From Sphingomonas lacusdianchii (lineage in GTDB: Bacteria; Pseudomonadota; Alphaproteobacteria; Sphingomonadales; Sphingomonadaceae): 64,000 nucleotides of DNA. The stretch lies in the NCBI RefSeq assembly GCF_022664395.1, contig NZ_JAKRET010000016.1, positions 1 to 64,000 on the forward strand, given 5' to 3'. This document shows positions 27,201 to 36,115 of the stretch, piece after piece. The translations under genes and the position numbers were made by a program. Positions within the stretch are counted from its first letter, which is position 1; each line of letters starts with the position of its first letter. The notes beneath the pieces are model-generated. The model did no database searches, was not told the origin of the DNA, and was given only the letters and a program-made list of their open reading frames with translations.

Positions 27201-28022
27201 ATGATGGCGCTCATCCTGGCGCAGGCGATCGCGCGCATGGCCGATCCGGGCCATGGCACACGACCACGCAGCGGCGGCGTGCACCGCACCGGTGCGCCGG
27301 TCCGGCGCGGCAGCGTCGAGGCGGGGACGGTCGAGGACAGCTTCTTCGCGGTGCCGGCCAAGGGCGAGACCGACCGGCTGCTGCGCATGGCGCGCGCCGC
27401 GCTCGATGCCGGCCGCGCCCGGCGCCGCGCGGCACGGGCCGAGGGGCGCGCGCTGACCGCAGCCGAGGCGGCGCTGTGCCGCCTGACCGCGGGCGCGGTG
27501 CGGGTGTTCGAGGAGATCTGTACCCTCGCCCGGCTGAACGGCGGGCGGGTGTTCCCGACCTATGACCATCTGGCCAAGGCGACCGCGCTCGGCCGGGCGA
27601 CGGTCGCGCGGGCGCTGGCGGCGCTGGAGGCGGCGGGGTTCCTCGTCCGCCAGCGGCGCTTCTGCCGCAACCAGGGCGCGGGGCCGCGCTATCGCCAGAC
27701 CTCGAACATCTATCGCGCGCTGCTGCCGGGCGCCTTGCTGCGCTTCCTGCCGCGCCGCTTCCGCCCCGCGCCGCTGTCCGACGATATGGCGGCGCATCAG
27801 GTGCAGGCGGCGGCCGAACTGGCGGCGATGCGCGCGACGCTGAGCTGCAAGGAACTAGCCGAGGTGACGCTGGGCGGTGCGCTCGGCCGGGTACTCGCCT
27901 CGCTCGGTGCGGCGATCGATCGCGCCGCATGCGAGTCTCATTGTGATCCGCAACCGCTCCTAGAGTCATTTAACCAGACGACAGATGTCGTCGGCCTCGC
28001 CGGCCGACGGCGTCCGGCCTGA
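27201..28022 (+). CDS. Helix-turn-helix plasmid replication-associated protein
   Basis: 273 residues from ATG 27201, preceded by AAGGGGACG. A winged-helix/HTH region sits near residues 105-165: LTAGAVRVFEEICTLA, PTYDHLAKATALGRATVARA, LAALEAAGFLVRQRRF. This resembles the DNA-binding half of replication and plasmid-control proteins often found beside RPA-type repA in sphingomonads. The Arg- and Ala-rich N-terminus and the tail after residue 230 show no motif. Role in replication control is inferred from position next to the iterons. Confidence 0.65.
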   Translation: MMALILAQAIARMADPGHGTRPRSGGVHRTGAPVRRGSVEAGTVEDSFFAVPAKGETDRLLRMARAALDAGRARRRAARAEGRALTAAEAALCRLTAGAVRVFEEICTLARLNGGRVFPTYDHLAKATALGRATVARALAALEAAGFLVRQRRFCRNQGAGPRYRQTSNIYRALLPGALLRFLPRRFRPAPLSDDMAAHQVQAAAELAAMRATLSCKELAEVTLGGALGRVLASLGAAIDRAACESHCDPQPLLESFNQTTDVVGLAGRRRPA

Positions 28023-28288
28023 CGGCCTACCAGCACGGAAATGTCGAAAACCCAATCAAACACGACCAAATATGGAAACCAAAGGACGCACCGGCTGCGC
28101 CGGCGCGATGCTCTCCGACGAGAGCAGGCGGGACCGTGGGTGGCCCAATGTTACATACTATTGCGTGGGACCGGCGGATTTGCGTCGCACCGAGCGATCG
28201 TATAACGCGTTCAACAAGAGGATTTTCCGGCGCGGTTCGAACCGAACACGGGCGTTTCCGCGCGCTCATCTTCCAACGGATCCGTTCC

Positions 28289-30010
28289 ATGCAAGCATCC
28301 TCCGCCCCGGCGCCGCGCCGGCCCCGCTGGCGCAAGACCAAGGTCGCGCTCGGCATTATTGCCGTGCTGCTGCTCGCCGCGATCGCCTTCCTGTTCCGGC
28401 CGATGGCCTCGCCCGCCGGCCCCGCGTCGGACGATAACCGTCCGCTCGACATGGTGGTGATTGGCGGCGGGGTGATGAGCGTGACGCTCGCCACCTATCT
28501 CCAGGAGCTGGAGCCGAATTGGCGGGTGGCGATGTTCGAACGGCTCGGCAATGTCGCCGAGGAAAGCTCGAACGGGTGGAATAATGCCGGCACCGGCCAT
28601 TCGGGCTTTGCCGAGTTGAACTATACGCCGGAAAACCCCGATGGCAGCATCGACACGACCAAGGCGGTCCAGATCGCCGAACAGTTCGAGGTCGCCCGCC
28701 AATTCTGGGCGCATGAGGTGAAGACCGGGCGTCTCGGCGCGCCGAACGGCTTCATCAACCCGACCCCGCATATGAGTTTCGTATGGGGCGACGCCAATAT
28801 CGACTATCTGCGCAAGCGGCAGGCGGCACTGGTCAAGAACCCGCTGTTCTACGGCATGGAATATACCCAGGACCCGGCAAAGATCCGCGCCTGGGCGCCG
28901 CTGGTGATGGAAGGCCGCGACCCGAACCAGAAGGTCGCTGCGACCTATATGCCGATCGGCACCGACGTGAACTGGGGCGTCATCACCCGCCAACTGGCCG
29001 CGGCACTGACCAAAAACCCCAATTTCGACCTTGAACTGCGTCATGAGGTTCGTGGCCTCAACCGCGGGGCCGACGGCATCTGGAACGTGACGGTGCGCGA
29101 TCTCGCCACCAATAAGGACCGCACCGTCCGCGCGCGCTTCGTGTTCATCGGCGCGGGCGGCGCGTCGCTGAAGCTGCTCCAGATGTCGGGCATCCCCGAG
29201 GCGAAGGATTATGGCGGCTTCCCCGTCGGCGGCCAGTTCCTCGCCTTCGAAACGCCGGCGCTGACTGCGCGCCATGACGTGAAGGTCTATGGCAAGGCGG
29301 AGGCCGGATCGCCGCCGATGTCGGTGCCGCATCTCGACGCGCGCAAGCTCGACGGGAAATCGGTGATCCTGTTCGGCCCCTTCGCACTGCAAAGCACCAA
29401 GTTCCTGAAGAACGGATCGAGGCGCGACCTGTTCAACAGCGTCTACAAGGACAATGTCGGACCGATGATGGCGGTCGGCGCCGAAAATGCCGAGCTGGTC
29501 GAATATCTGGTCAAACAGGCGATGCTGACCGACAACGATCGCCAGGCCGAGCTGGTCAAATATTTCCCGAACGCCAAGCAGGGCGACTGGAAGCTCATCA
29601 CCGCCGGACAGCGGGTGCAGGTCATCAAGCGCGACCCGAAAAAGGGCCCGGTGCTGCAGTTCGGGACCGAGATCGTGACCGACCAGCAGGGCACCATCGC
29701 CGCGCTGCTCGGCGCGTCGCCCGGTGCCTCGACTTCGCCGGCGATCATGCTGGAGGTGCTGAAAAAGGCGTTCCCGCAGCGTCTGGCGAGCATCTGGACG
29801 CCCAAGATCGAGGTGATGATCCCGTCCTATGGCCGCACGCTCAACGACGATCCGGCCTTCACCAACCAGATCCGACGGATGACCAGCGCGACGCTGAACC
29901 TGCCCTTCGTCGAGGTGCCGGCCGATGTCCGTCCGGGTGCCGCCACCGCCCCGGCGCCGGTCGCGACCCCGCCCGCGCGCAGCCTGAACCGCGAGCAGCA
30001 GGCGATGTGA
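28289..30010 (+). CDS. mqo: Malate:quinone oxidoreductase with N-terminal membrane anchor
   Basis: 573 residues. FAD-binding motif VVIGGGVMSVTLATYL around residue 57, then SSNGWNNAGTGHSGF, GAPNGFINPTPHMSFVWG and GASPGASTSPAIML, all typical of Mqo, which oxidises malate to oxaloacetate and passes electrons to quinone. Unusually, the flavin domain is preceded by a predicted transmembrane helix (about residues 18-37), and the C-terminus ends in a Pro/Ala-rich tail; ordinary Mqo is a peripheral protein without a helix. ATG 28289 gives this anchor. Plasmid location suggests an accessory copy, but chromosomal mqo cannot be judged here. Confidence 0.9.
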   Translation: MQASSAPAPRRPRWRKTKVALGIIAVLLLAAIAFLFRPMASPAGPASDDNRPLDMVVIGGGVMSVTLATYLQELEPNWRVAMFERLGNVAEESSNGWNNAGTGHSGFAELNYTPENPDGSIDTTKAVQIAEQFEVARQFWAHEVKTGRLGAPNGFINPTPHMSFVWGDANIDYLRKRQAALVKNPLFYGMEYTQDPAKIRAWAPLVMEGRDPNQKVAATYMPIGTDVNWGVITRQLAAALTKNPNFDLELRHEVRGLNRGADGIWNVTVRDLATNKDRTVRARFVFIGAGGASLKLLQMSGIPEAKDYGGFPVGGQFLAFETPALTARHDVKVYGKAEAGSPPMSVPHLDARKLDGKSVILFGPFALQSTKFLKNGSRRDLFNSVYKDNVGPMMAVGAENAELVEYLVKQAMLTDNDRQAELVKYFPNAKQGDWKLITAGQRVQVIKRDPKKGPVLQFGTEIVTDQQGTIAALLGASPGASTSPAIMLEVLKKAFPQRLASIWTPKIEVMIPSYGRTLNDDPAFTNQIRRMTSATLNLPFVEVPADVRPGAATAPAPVATPPARSLNREQQAM

Positions 30011-30064
30011 GGGCGGGGCGTGGGGGTATCCCCTTGCGCCCCGCATTCCTGCCAAGCACGTCAT

Positions 30065-30138
30065 CCCAGCGCAGGCTGGGATATCCCCGTTGGTTGGCGT
30101 TGCGCATCGCTGCGGGGAGGCCCCAGCCTGCGCTGGGG
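30065..30138. repeat. REP-like inverted element, copy 1
   Basis: CCCAGCGCAGGCTGGG (30065-30080) and, 40 bases on, CCCCAGCCTGCGCTGGGG (30121-30138), each able to form a hairpin and related to each other as inverted copies. It lies between convergent mqo and sulP. Similar GCAGGC-centred pairs occur at 43.2 and 46.7 kb. Confidence 0.65.
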
Positions 30139-30161
30139 CGACGCCCTTCGGGCAACCAACC

Positions 30162-31649
30162 TCAATGCGGCACGACGCCCAGCTCGACCCCGGTCTTGTC
30201 GTGCAGCGCGAAGCGGTCGACCAGGTCGGCGCTCGCCCGGTTATAGCCGATGACCATCACCTCGGCCCCGTTCTGGCGCAGCCGGGCGACGATCTTGTCG
30301 AGCGCGTCGACGCCCGAAATGTCCCAGAAATGCGCCGCGGCGACATCGATCGTCACCGGCACCGCCCCCTCCACGGCAAAGGCGCGGCGGAAACGGTCGA
30401 CCGAGGCGAAGAAGATCTGACCGCGCACGCGGTAGGTGACGCCACCATCCCCCACGACCCGCTCGACCGCGAACATCCGCTGGACCTTGCCGGCGAAGAA
30501 TACCCCCGACAGCAACACCCCGGCCAGCACGCCCAGCGACAGGTCGCGGGTCGCGACGACGACCGCGACCGTGACCAGCATCACGATCGACGAGGTCGGC
30601 GGATGGCGCCGCAGATTGGCGAGCGAGTTCCAGCTGAACGTGCCGATCGACACCATGATCATCACCGCGACCAGCGCCGGCATCGGTACCCGCCCGACCC
30701 ATGGCCCCAGAACGGCGAGCAGGAACAACAGGAACGCCCCGGCGACGAAGGTCGACAGCCGCCCGCGCCCCCCTGAGGTCACGTTGATGACCGACTGCCC
30801 GATCATCGCGCAGCCGCCCATCCCGCCGAACAAAGCGGCGACGATGTTGGCACCGCCCTGGCCCGCACATTCCTGCCGCTTGTCGCTGTCGCTATCGGTC
30901 ATGTCGTCGACGATTTGCGCGGTCAGCAATGATTCGAGCAGCCCGACCGCCGCCATGGTGAGGGCATAGGGCAAGATGATCCGCAGCGTGTCGAGCGTCA
31001 GCGGCACCTGCGGCCATGCGAAGCTCGGCAAGCCTTCAGGCAGTTTCCCCATGTCGCCGACGGTGTTGACCGGCAGGTTCAGCGCGATGCTGACGACGCT
31101 CAGCACCAATATCGCGACCAGCGGCGACGGCACCGCCCGCGTGACCCGCGGCAGCAGGTAGATGATGGCAAGGCCGCCGGCGATCAGCGCATAGCTGTGC
31201 CACGTCACCCCGATCAGCTGCGGCAGCTGCGCCATAAAAATCAGGATGGCGAGCGCGTTGACGAAGCCGGTGATGACCGACCGCGACACGAACTGCATCA
31301 CCCGGTCGAGCCGGAGCAATCCCGCGGCGATCTGGATCAGCCCCATCAGGATGGTGGCGGCGAACAGATATTCGACGCCATGGTCGCGGACCAGCGGCCC
31401 GACCAGCACCGCGACCGCCGCCGTCGCCGCCGAGATCATGCCCGGCCGCCCGCCGATACAGGCGATGGTGATCGCAATCGCGACCGAGGCATAGAGGCCG
31501 ATGCGCGGGTCGACCCCGGCGATGATCGAAAAGCCGATCGCCTCGGGGATCAGCGCCAGCGCAACGACGATGCCGGCCAATATGTCGCGGCGGATCTGCG
31601 CCGCTCCGCCAAACCATTGGCGGTGATAGGAAATGGAATCGAAGGTCAT
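30162..31649 (-). CDS. SulP-family anion transporter with STAS domain
   Basis: 495 residues: 10-12 membrane segments (from about residue 20 to 390) and a C-terminal STAS domain (about 400-490, ending with IDVAAAHFWDISGVDALDKI). Family motifs: GIVVALALIPEAIGFSIIAGVDP, and GGMGGCAMIGQSVINVTSGG. It moves sulfate, bicarbonate or another anion across the inner membrane; the EAIGF variant and the C-terminal short STAS are common in bicarbonate-type SulP proteins, but the substrate cannot be fixed. Monocistronic and convergent with mqo. Confidence 0.9.
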   Translation of the reverse strand: MTFDSISYHRQWFGGAAQIRRDILAGIVVALALIPEAIGFSIIAGVDPRIGLYASVAIAITIACIGGRPGMISAATAAVAVLVGPLVRDHGVEYLFAATILMGLIQIAAGLLRLDRVMQFVSRSVITGFVNALAILIFMAQLPQLIGVTWHSYALIAGGLAIIYLLPRVTRAVPSPLVAILVLSVVSIALNLPVNTVGDMGKLPEGLPSFAWPQVPLTLDTLRIILPYALTMAAVGLLESLLTAQIVDDMTDSDSDKRQECAGQGGANIVAALFGGMGGCAMIGQSVINVTSGGRGRLSTFVAGAFLLFLLAVLGPWVGRVPMPALVAVMIMVSIGTFSWNSLANLRRHPPTSSIVMLVTVAVVVATRDLSLGVLAGVLLSGVFFAGKVQRMFAVERVVGDGGVTYRVRGQIFFASVDRFRRAFAVEGAVPVTIDVAAAHFWDISGVDALDKIVARLRQNGAEVMVIGYNRASADLVDRFALHDKTGVELGVVPH

Positions 31650-32429
31650 GGAAAATCCACATCAAGCCACATGGCGCCGGCAGCGGCGCGAACATTCAGG
31701 TCATGTGCGATGTTGTCCGGCGGATCGGCGGCCGGAATAGCCACCCGGAATTGCACCGGGTCCTTGCGAATGTGGCGCCCATAGCGGGCACGAGGGCACA
31801 CAGGCAAGGGGGCGCTGCCCGCATCGACCGACGATCATCGCTGGTCGGGCTGTGGTGCGAGGATGGTCGGAATCATATGTCAGGCGCGTACCGCCGGCAT
31901 GTCGCTCCGCCCCGAGCCGGGAGCGCTCGGCCACATGCATCACATGTTGGGTCAGATAACGCCGCCGGATGCCGATCGATCTGGACAGGCGTTCCGTCAT
32001 ACCTGACCACGTTTGAGCGTCCCGTTTCTCCATCGTCAGCGGCCGTCTCGGGCAACCCCATTTGGAAACGGATATTGGGCCGGCTCGGCGGCCGCGACGC
32101 AAATGATTGGCGCATATGCCTTGGCCGGCCCGCTACGCGTTCGATTCTGGGAACGGTTCGGTCGTCTGACGAGCGGTTCCCAATCGGGAAGCTCTGACGG
32201 TTACGTTGCCGGCTCGACAATTTCACAAAGACAGCCATACTGCTCGCATGACCTTCGTTGTTCACATCGCGGTAGCGACCAGCGGACGATTTAATAACCC
32301 GGCCTGATACGTCAGGTCGGGTCCGTCCGAGTGAACCAATGCCGACAGGCATTGTCAGTTTGAAGCGCGGTCTGCCTTGCCAGAAGGAATGGCGACAGGC
32401 TTCGCGCTTCCGGAAGAGGGGCGATAGCT
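31650..32429. other. Gap of about 780 bases without a convincing gene
   Basis: Open frames of 130-190 codons exist on both strands but overlap each other, have no family resemblance and lack good ribosome sites. Nothing else was recognised. The promoter for sulP and for the SnoaL-like gene should be within it. Confidence 0.5.
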
Positions 32430-32801
32430 GTGAGGCTACCTGCAATCATTCAAAGCTACATCGATGCGTACAATCGTAAGGACGCAGCCGCGCTGGTGGC
32501 ATGTGTCGGCGACGATGTTGTGTTCGAGAACGTATCAAACTCGGGGCAGAGCATGAAGATCGAAGGTCGGGCCGCCTTCGCCGACCTTGCGGAACAAGCG
32601 GCCACGATGTTCACGACCCGACATCAGGCCATCACCAACGCAGTCGTTGATGGCGATCGTGTCGCAATGGAGGTTGATTGGACCGGCACCCCGGCTGTCG
32701 ATCTTGGGCCTATGAAGGCTGGTGAACCGATCGCCATGCGAGGCGCATCGTTCATGACGATCAGGGATGGCTTGCTGACGCGGATCGTGGATTTGAGCTG
32801 A
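32430..32801 (+). CDS. SnoaL-like/NTF2-fold small protein
   Basis: 123 residues from a GTG at 32430 with AGAGGGG upstream. The sequence opens IIQSYIDAYNRKDAAALVACVGDD, with FENVSNSGQSMKIEGRAAF and VDWTGTPAVDL, the pattern of the SnoaL-like polyketide-cyclase/ketosteroid-isomerase (NTF2) fold. Such proteins can be enzymes or ligand-binding proteins, and the substrate cannot be inferred. It stands alone between two non-coding stretches. Confidence 0.75.
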   Translation: MRLPAIIQSYIDAYNRKDAAALVACVGDDVVFENVSNSGQSMKIEGRAAFADLAEQAATMFTTRHQAITNAVVDGDRVAMEVDWTGTPAVDLGPMKAGEPIAMRGASFMTIRDGLLTRIVDLS

Positions 32802-33116
32802 TTTATGCGACAGGCGCCGGTGTGAGAGGGGCCTTCGGCCCTTCCCATCTCCCGATTCCAATCGGGACGGTCGCTTGGCGTACGATTTTGACCATCTCGT
32901 CGGACCCACGGTCGTCACGGTTGCTTGGAAAGCAGGTCATCGGCAGGTGCGCCGATGGCGGCGCCGCACGCGACGGAGGCGAGCAAGGTGGACAAGGACG
33001 CCGTCGACGCTCCCGTTCGTGCCGGACCGGGGCTATCCGGCGCGAGTGGATCGGGCGTGGCTGCCTTTGCGGCGATCAGCAGGAAGGCCGCAGGGCCATG
33101 TTCGGCCGACGTCCCC
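32802..33116. other. Gap of about 315 bases without a convincing gene
   Basis: Only shadow frames. An inverted repeat-like stretch, GGGCCTTCGGCCCTTCCC-type, lies near 32828-32846 (GGGCC TTC GGCCC) and could be a hairpin after the SnoaL-like gene. Confidence 0.45.
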
Positions 33117-33464
33117 TCACCCTTGCTCCAGCCATGAGCGGGCGTCCTCGACCTTTTCGAAAACCCCTGTCTCGGCGGGCAGCGTCAGGCGTTTCTTCTG
33201 CATCCGCAGCAGCGCGCCCCCGCCGGCAAAGGCGATCCGGTCGGCAGGGGCGAGGATGCCGGCCAGGTCGGACTGGACATAGGAAAACGCCTCCTGCGGC
33301 TGAACGAGTGTCCCCGACAGGTCGACCAGCACGCGTCCCTTGCCGTGGATCCGGCGACTTTTCGTCAACCGTTGCCCGAGATCGGAAAAATGACGCCGGC
33401 ATGCGTCGCGGTTCCACAGTCCTTCCGGTCGATCGACAAGGATCTTTTCGATATCCGCCGCCAA
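33117..33464 (-). CDS. STAS/SpoIIAA-like small protein
   Basis: 115 residues if translation starts at TTG 33464, chosen because GGGAGG lies 5 bases upstream; the longest frame begins at 33539. The pattern KGRVLVDLSGTLVQPQEAFSYVQ, then IAFAGGGALLRMQKKRL and ETGVFEKVEDARSWLEQ, matches the SpoIIAA-like/STAS-type fold found in many alphaproteobacteria (often 110-130 residues). Function unknown, possibly a small regulatory or lipid-binding protein. Confidence 0.6.
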   Translation of the reverse strand: MAADIEKILVDRPEGLWNRDACRRHFSDLGQRLTKSRRIHGKGRVLVDLSGTLVQPQEAFSYVQSDLAGILAPADRIAFAGGGALLRMQKKRLTLPAETGVFEKVEDARSWLEQG

Positions 33465-33751
33465 AAATACCTCCCGGAAACGCCAGAATTTACAATATGA
33501 TGGTTGGATAATCGGGTTTGTCCGCAACAGTTCCTCCAACTATCGGCGGATATTCGGCCAACATCATGGATTTACGGGATAAGACAATGATATAGTTACA
33601 TAAATAGTATCTTGCAGGGGTGCATGGCGGGAACGAAAAGCATCGATACGTGCAACCTTCGTCACCTTTCGAAGCGTTGCCCGCCGCCTACCAATTCCCC
33701 GTCCGATCGGTTATGGGATCGGCGTCCAGCACGCACGACAGGGAGGGCGAC

Positions 33752-33811
33752 ATGACCAATTGCACCATGCCCGCCCCCGGCGATCTTTGGGTCGGTGGCA
33801 TCCACCACTGA
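33752..33811 (+). CDS. 19-residue ORF with strong ribosome site upstream of an ABC exporter
   Basis: MTNCTMPAPGDLWVGGIHH, preceded by AGGGAGGG with ideal spacing and followed 69 bases later by the exporter's ATG. The Shine-Dalgarno is better than that of most genes here. It could be a leader peptide controlling the exporter, a small secreted peptide, or chance. The longer in-frame start at 33620 has no ribosome site. The roughly 210 bases before it (33540-33751) show no gene. Confidence 0.35.
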   Translation: MTNCTMPAPGDLWVGGIHH

Positions 33812-33880
33812 CGCCCACGGTCTCCGACCGACCTGCCCCCTGCTGATTACAAGGACCGCGCATCTGCCGCGGAAACTGCC

Positions 33881-35674
33881 ATGACCGACGACGATACCGA
33901 GGATCTGTTTCCGCGCGCCTCCGTGCTGCGCGCGGTGCTCGCCTTTACCTTTCGCCACTGGGCGCGCACGCCGTGGCTGGCGGTCGCGTGCGGGGCGGCG
34001 ATGCTGCTGGCGACGCTGACCGAGGTGTTCGTGCCGCTCTATGCCGGTCGGATGATCGACGCGGTCGGCAGCGGTGCGACGCAGGCGGCATGGTGCGCCT
34101 TCGCGGTCATCACCCTGCTCGGCGGGGCGATGGTCGTGCTGCGCCATCTGGGCTGGTGGACGATCACCCCGCTGACGCTGGGCATGATGCGCGACGTGAC
34201 GCAGGAGGCGTTCGCCCGCGTCCAGCGGCTGTCAACCGACTGGCACGCCAATGCCTTTTCGGGGTCGACGGTCAGGCGGATCACGCGCGGCATGTGGGCG
34301 CTCGATACGCTCAACGACGTGCTGCTGCTGTCGCTGCTCCCCTCGCTGACGGTGCTGGTCGGCACGGTCGCGCTGCTGGCGCTGCACTGGCCGTTGCTGG
34401 GGCTGGTGATGGGGGTCGGCGCGGTCGGCTACATCACGCTGACCGTGTGGCTGGCGACGCGGGTACTGGCGCCGATCGCGCGGCTGTCGAACCAGTGGGA
34501 TACCCGGATGGGCGGGGTGCTGGCCGATGCGATCGGCACCAATGCGGTGGTGAAAGCCTTTGGCGGCGAGACGCGCGAGGAGGCGTTGCTGGCGAAGACC
34601 GTCGCCAAATGGCGGCGGCGGACGCTGCGCACCTGGCTGGCCTTTACCTGGGCCGGGTCGGGGCAGTTAGCGCTGTTGTGGCTGATCCGCATCGCCGCGA
34701 CCGGCGCGGCCTTGTGGTTATGGGCGCAGGGGCAGGCGAGTGCCGGTGACATGGCCTATGTCGTCACCAGCTATCTGGTGCTCAACGGATATCTGCGCGA
34801 CATTGGCCAATATGTGCACCAGTTGCAGCGCGCGGTGAACGAGATGGAGGAGCTGGTCGCGCTCCACGACGAACCGCTGGGCGTTGCCGACCGTGCCGAT
34901 GCGCGGCCGATCGCGATCGGCGGCGGCGAGATCGTGTTCGATGACGTGACGTTCCGCTATGCCGGGCAGGACCGGCCGCTGTACGAGCGGCTGTCGGTGA
35001 CGATCGCGGCGGGGCAGCGCGTCGGGCTGGTCGGGCCGTCGGGGTCGGGCAAGACCAGCTTCGTGAAGCTGATCCAGCGGCTCTACGACGTCGATGCCGG
35101 GCAGGTGACGATCGACGGGCAGGACGTGGCGCAGGCGACCCAGGCGTCGCTCCGCCGACAAGTCGCGATCGTGCCGCAGGAACCGGTGCTGTTCCACCGG
35201 ACGCTGGCCGAGAATATCGGCTATGGCCGGCCCGACGCGACCCAGGCGCAGATCGAACAGGCGGCGCGGCTCGCCAACGCCCACGACTTCATCATGGCGC
35301 TGCCCAAGGGCTATCGCACGCTGGTCGGCGAACGCGGCGTTAAGCTGTCGGGTGGCGAGCGCCAGCGGGTGGCGATCGCGCGGGCGTTCCTGGCCGATGC
35401 GCCGATCCTGATCCTCGACGAGGCGACCTCCAGCCTCGATTCCGAAAGCGAGGCGGCGATCCAGCAGGCGATGGAGCGGTTAATGATCGGCCGCACCGCG
35501 ATCGTCATCGCCCACCGCCTGTCGACCGTCCGCGCGCTCGACCGCATCCTGGTGTTCGCCGGCGGGCGCATCGTCGAGGACGGCACCCACGATGCGCTGC
35601 TCGCGGCGCCGGACGGGCAGTATCGGCGGCTGTTCGAGCGACAGGCGGGGACCGCGGTGGCGGAGATCGCCTGA
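33881..35674 (+). CDS. ABC exporter, half-transporter with fused membrane and ATPase domains
   Basis: 597 residues: six membrane helices over about residues 30-310, then the nucleotide-binding domain. Walker A GPSGSGKTS (K391), Q-loop VPQEPVLFHRT, signature LSGGERQRVAIARAF at about 489, Walker B ILILDEATSSLDSESE near 512, H-loop IVIAHRLSTVRA. This is the MsbA/ABCB-type architecture acting as a homodimer to export lipids, peptides or drugs. The substrate is unknown; no peptidase domain is present. A tiny ORF with a strong ribosome site lies just upstream. Confidence 0.92.
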   Translation: MTDDDTEDLFPRASVLRAVLAFTFRHWARTPWLAVACGAAMLLATLTEVFVPLYAGRMIDAVGSGATQAAWCAFAVITLLGGAMVVLRHLGWWTITPLTLGMMRDVTQEAFARVQRLSTDWHANAFSGSTVRRITRGMWALDTLNDVLLLSLLPSLTVLVGTVALLALHWPLLGLVMGVGAVGYITLTVWLATRVLAPIARLSNQWDTRMGGVLADAIGTNAVVKAFGGETREEALLAKTVAKWRRRTLRTWLAFTWAGSGQLALLWLIRIAATGAALWLWAQGQASAGDMAYVVTSYLVLNGYLRDIGQYVHQLQRAVNEMEELVALHDEPLGVADRADARPIAIGGGEIVFDDVTFRYAGQDRPLYERLSVTIAAGQRVGLVGPSGSGKTSFVKLIQRLYDVDAGQVTIDGQDVAQATQASLRRQVAIVPQEPVLFHRTLAENIGYGRPDATQAQIEQAARLANAHDFIMALPKGYRTLVGERGVKLSGGERQRVAIARAFLADAPILILDEATSSLDSESEAAIQQAMERLMIGRTAIVIAHRLSTVRALDRILVFAGGRIVEDGTHDALLAAPDGQYRRLFERQAGTAVAEIA

Positions 35675-35771
35675 TCGCCCAGGATCGAAAGGTACGCTTC
35701 AGACCGAACGGGATGGCGGGGACCCAAAGCCGGCAATGCCTGTTTTCCGGGGGATTTTCGCTAGTATCGGG

Positions 35772-35990
35772 ATGAACCCTATGACGAAGCGCAACGGATA
35801 TCTGACCGCCGGTGCCCTTGGTGCTGCCATACTCGGGACCATGATGGCCCTTGGCTATGCCGAGGACAGGATCGATACGCGATCGACGGACAGGGCGGCG
35901 ATCGGCAATTCGCTGTCCGAACGCCAGATGCTGGAGCGGCGTCGCGGGCGGGTGGCCGAGGTAGCGATCGCCGGCACGACCGTGCAATAG
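35772..35990 (+). CDS. Small secreted or membrane-anchored protein
   Basis: 72 residues from ATG 35772 (ATG 35781 also possible). An N-terminal hydrophobic segment (YLTAGALGAAILGTMMALGY) is followed by a charged, soluble stretch (LSERQMLERRRGRVAEV). No family recognised. It sits between the ABC exporter and poxB, and could be periplasmic. Start and reality are moderately supported only. Confidence 0.45.
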   Translation: MNPMTKRNGYLTAGALGAAILGTMMALGYAEDRIDTRSTDRAAIGNSLSERQMLERRRGRVAEVAIAGTTVQ

Positions 35991-36115
35991 GATGATGGCG
36001 GCATCGCAGGGCTGCCGTCCTCGAGAAATCCGGCTTGCCGTCATTGCAACCATGCCCACGAAGCCAAACCGCCCGCCCCTCGTTTCGCCCTCGACCATTA
36101 TTCGAGGGAAACACC

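Noticed and set aside
28211..30064. A 617-codon minus-strand frame across mqo
   Set aside because: The plus-strand frame is an unmistakable malate:quinone oxidoreductase. The minus frame is His/Arg-rich and lacks motifs.
31703..32445. Overlapping open frames on both strands, considered as transposase remnants
   Set aside because: No DDE or other transposase motif, no terminal repeats and no target duplication found.
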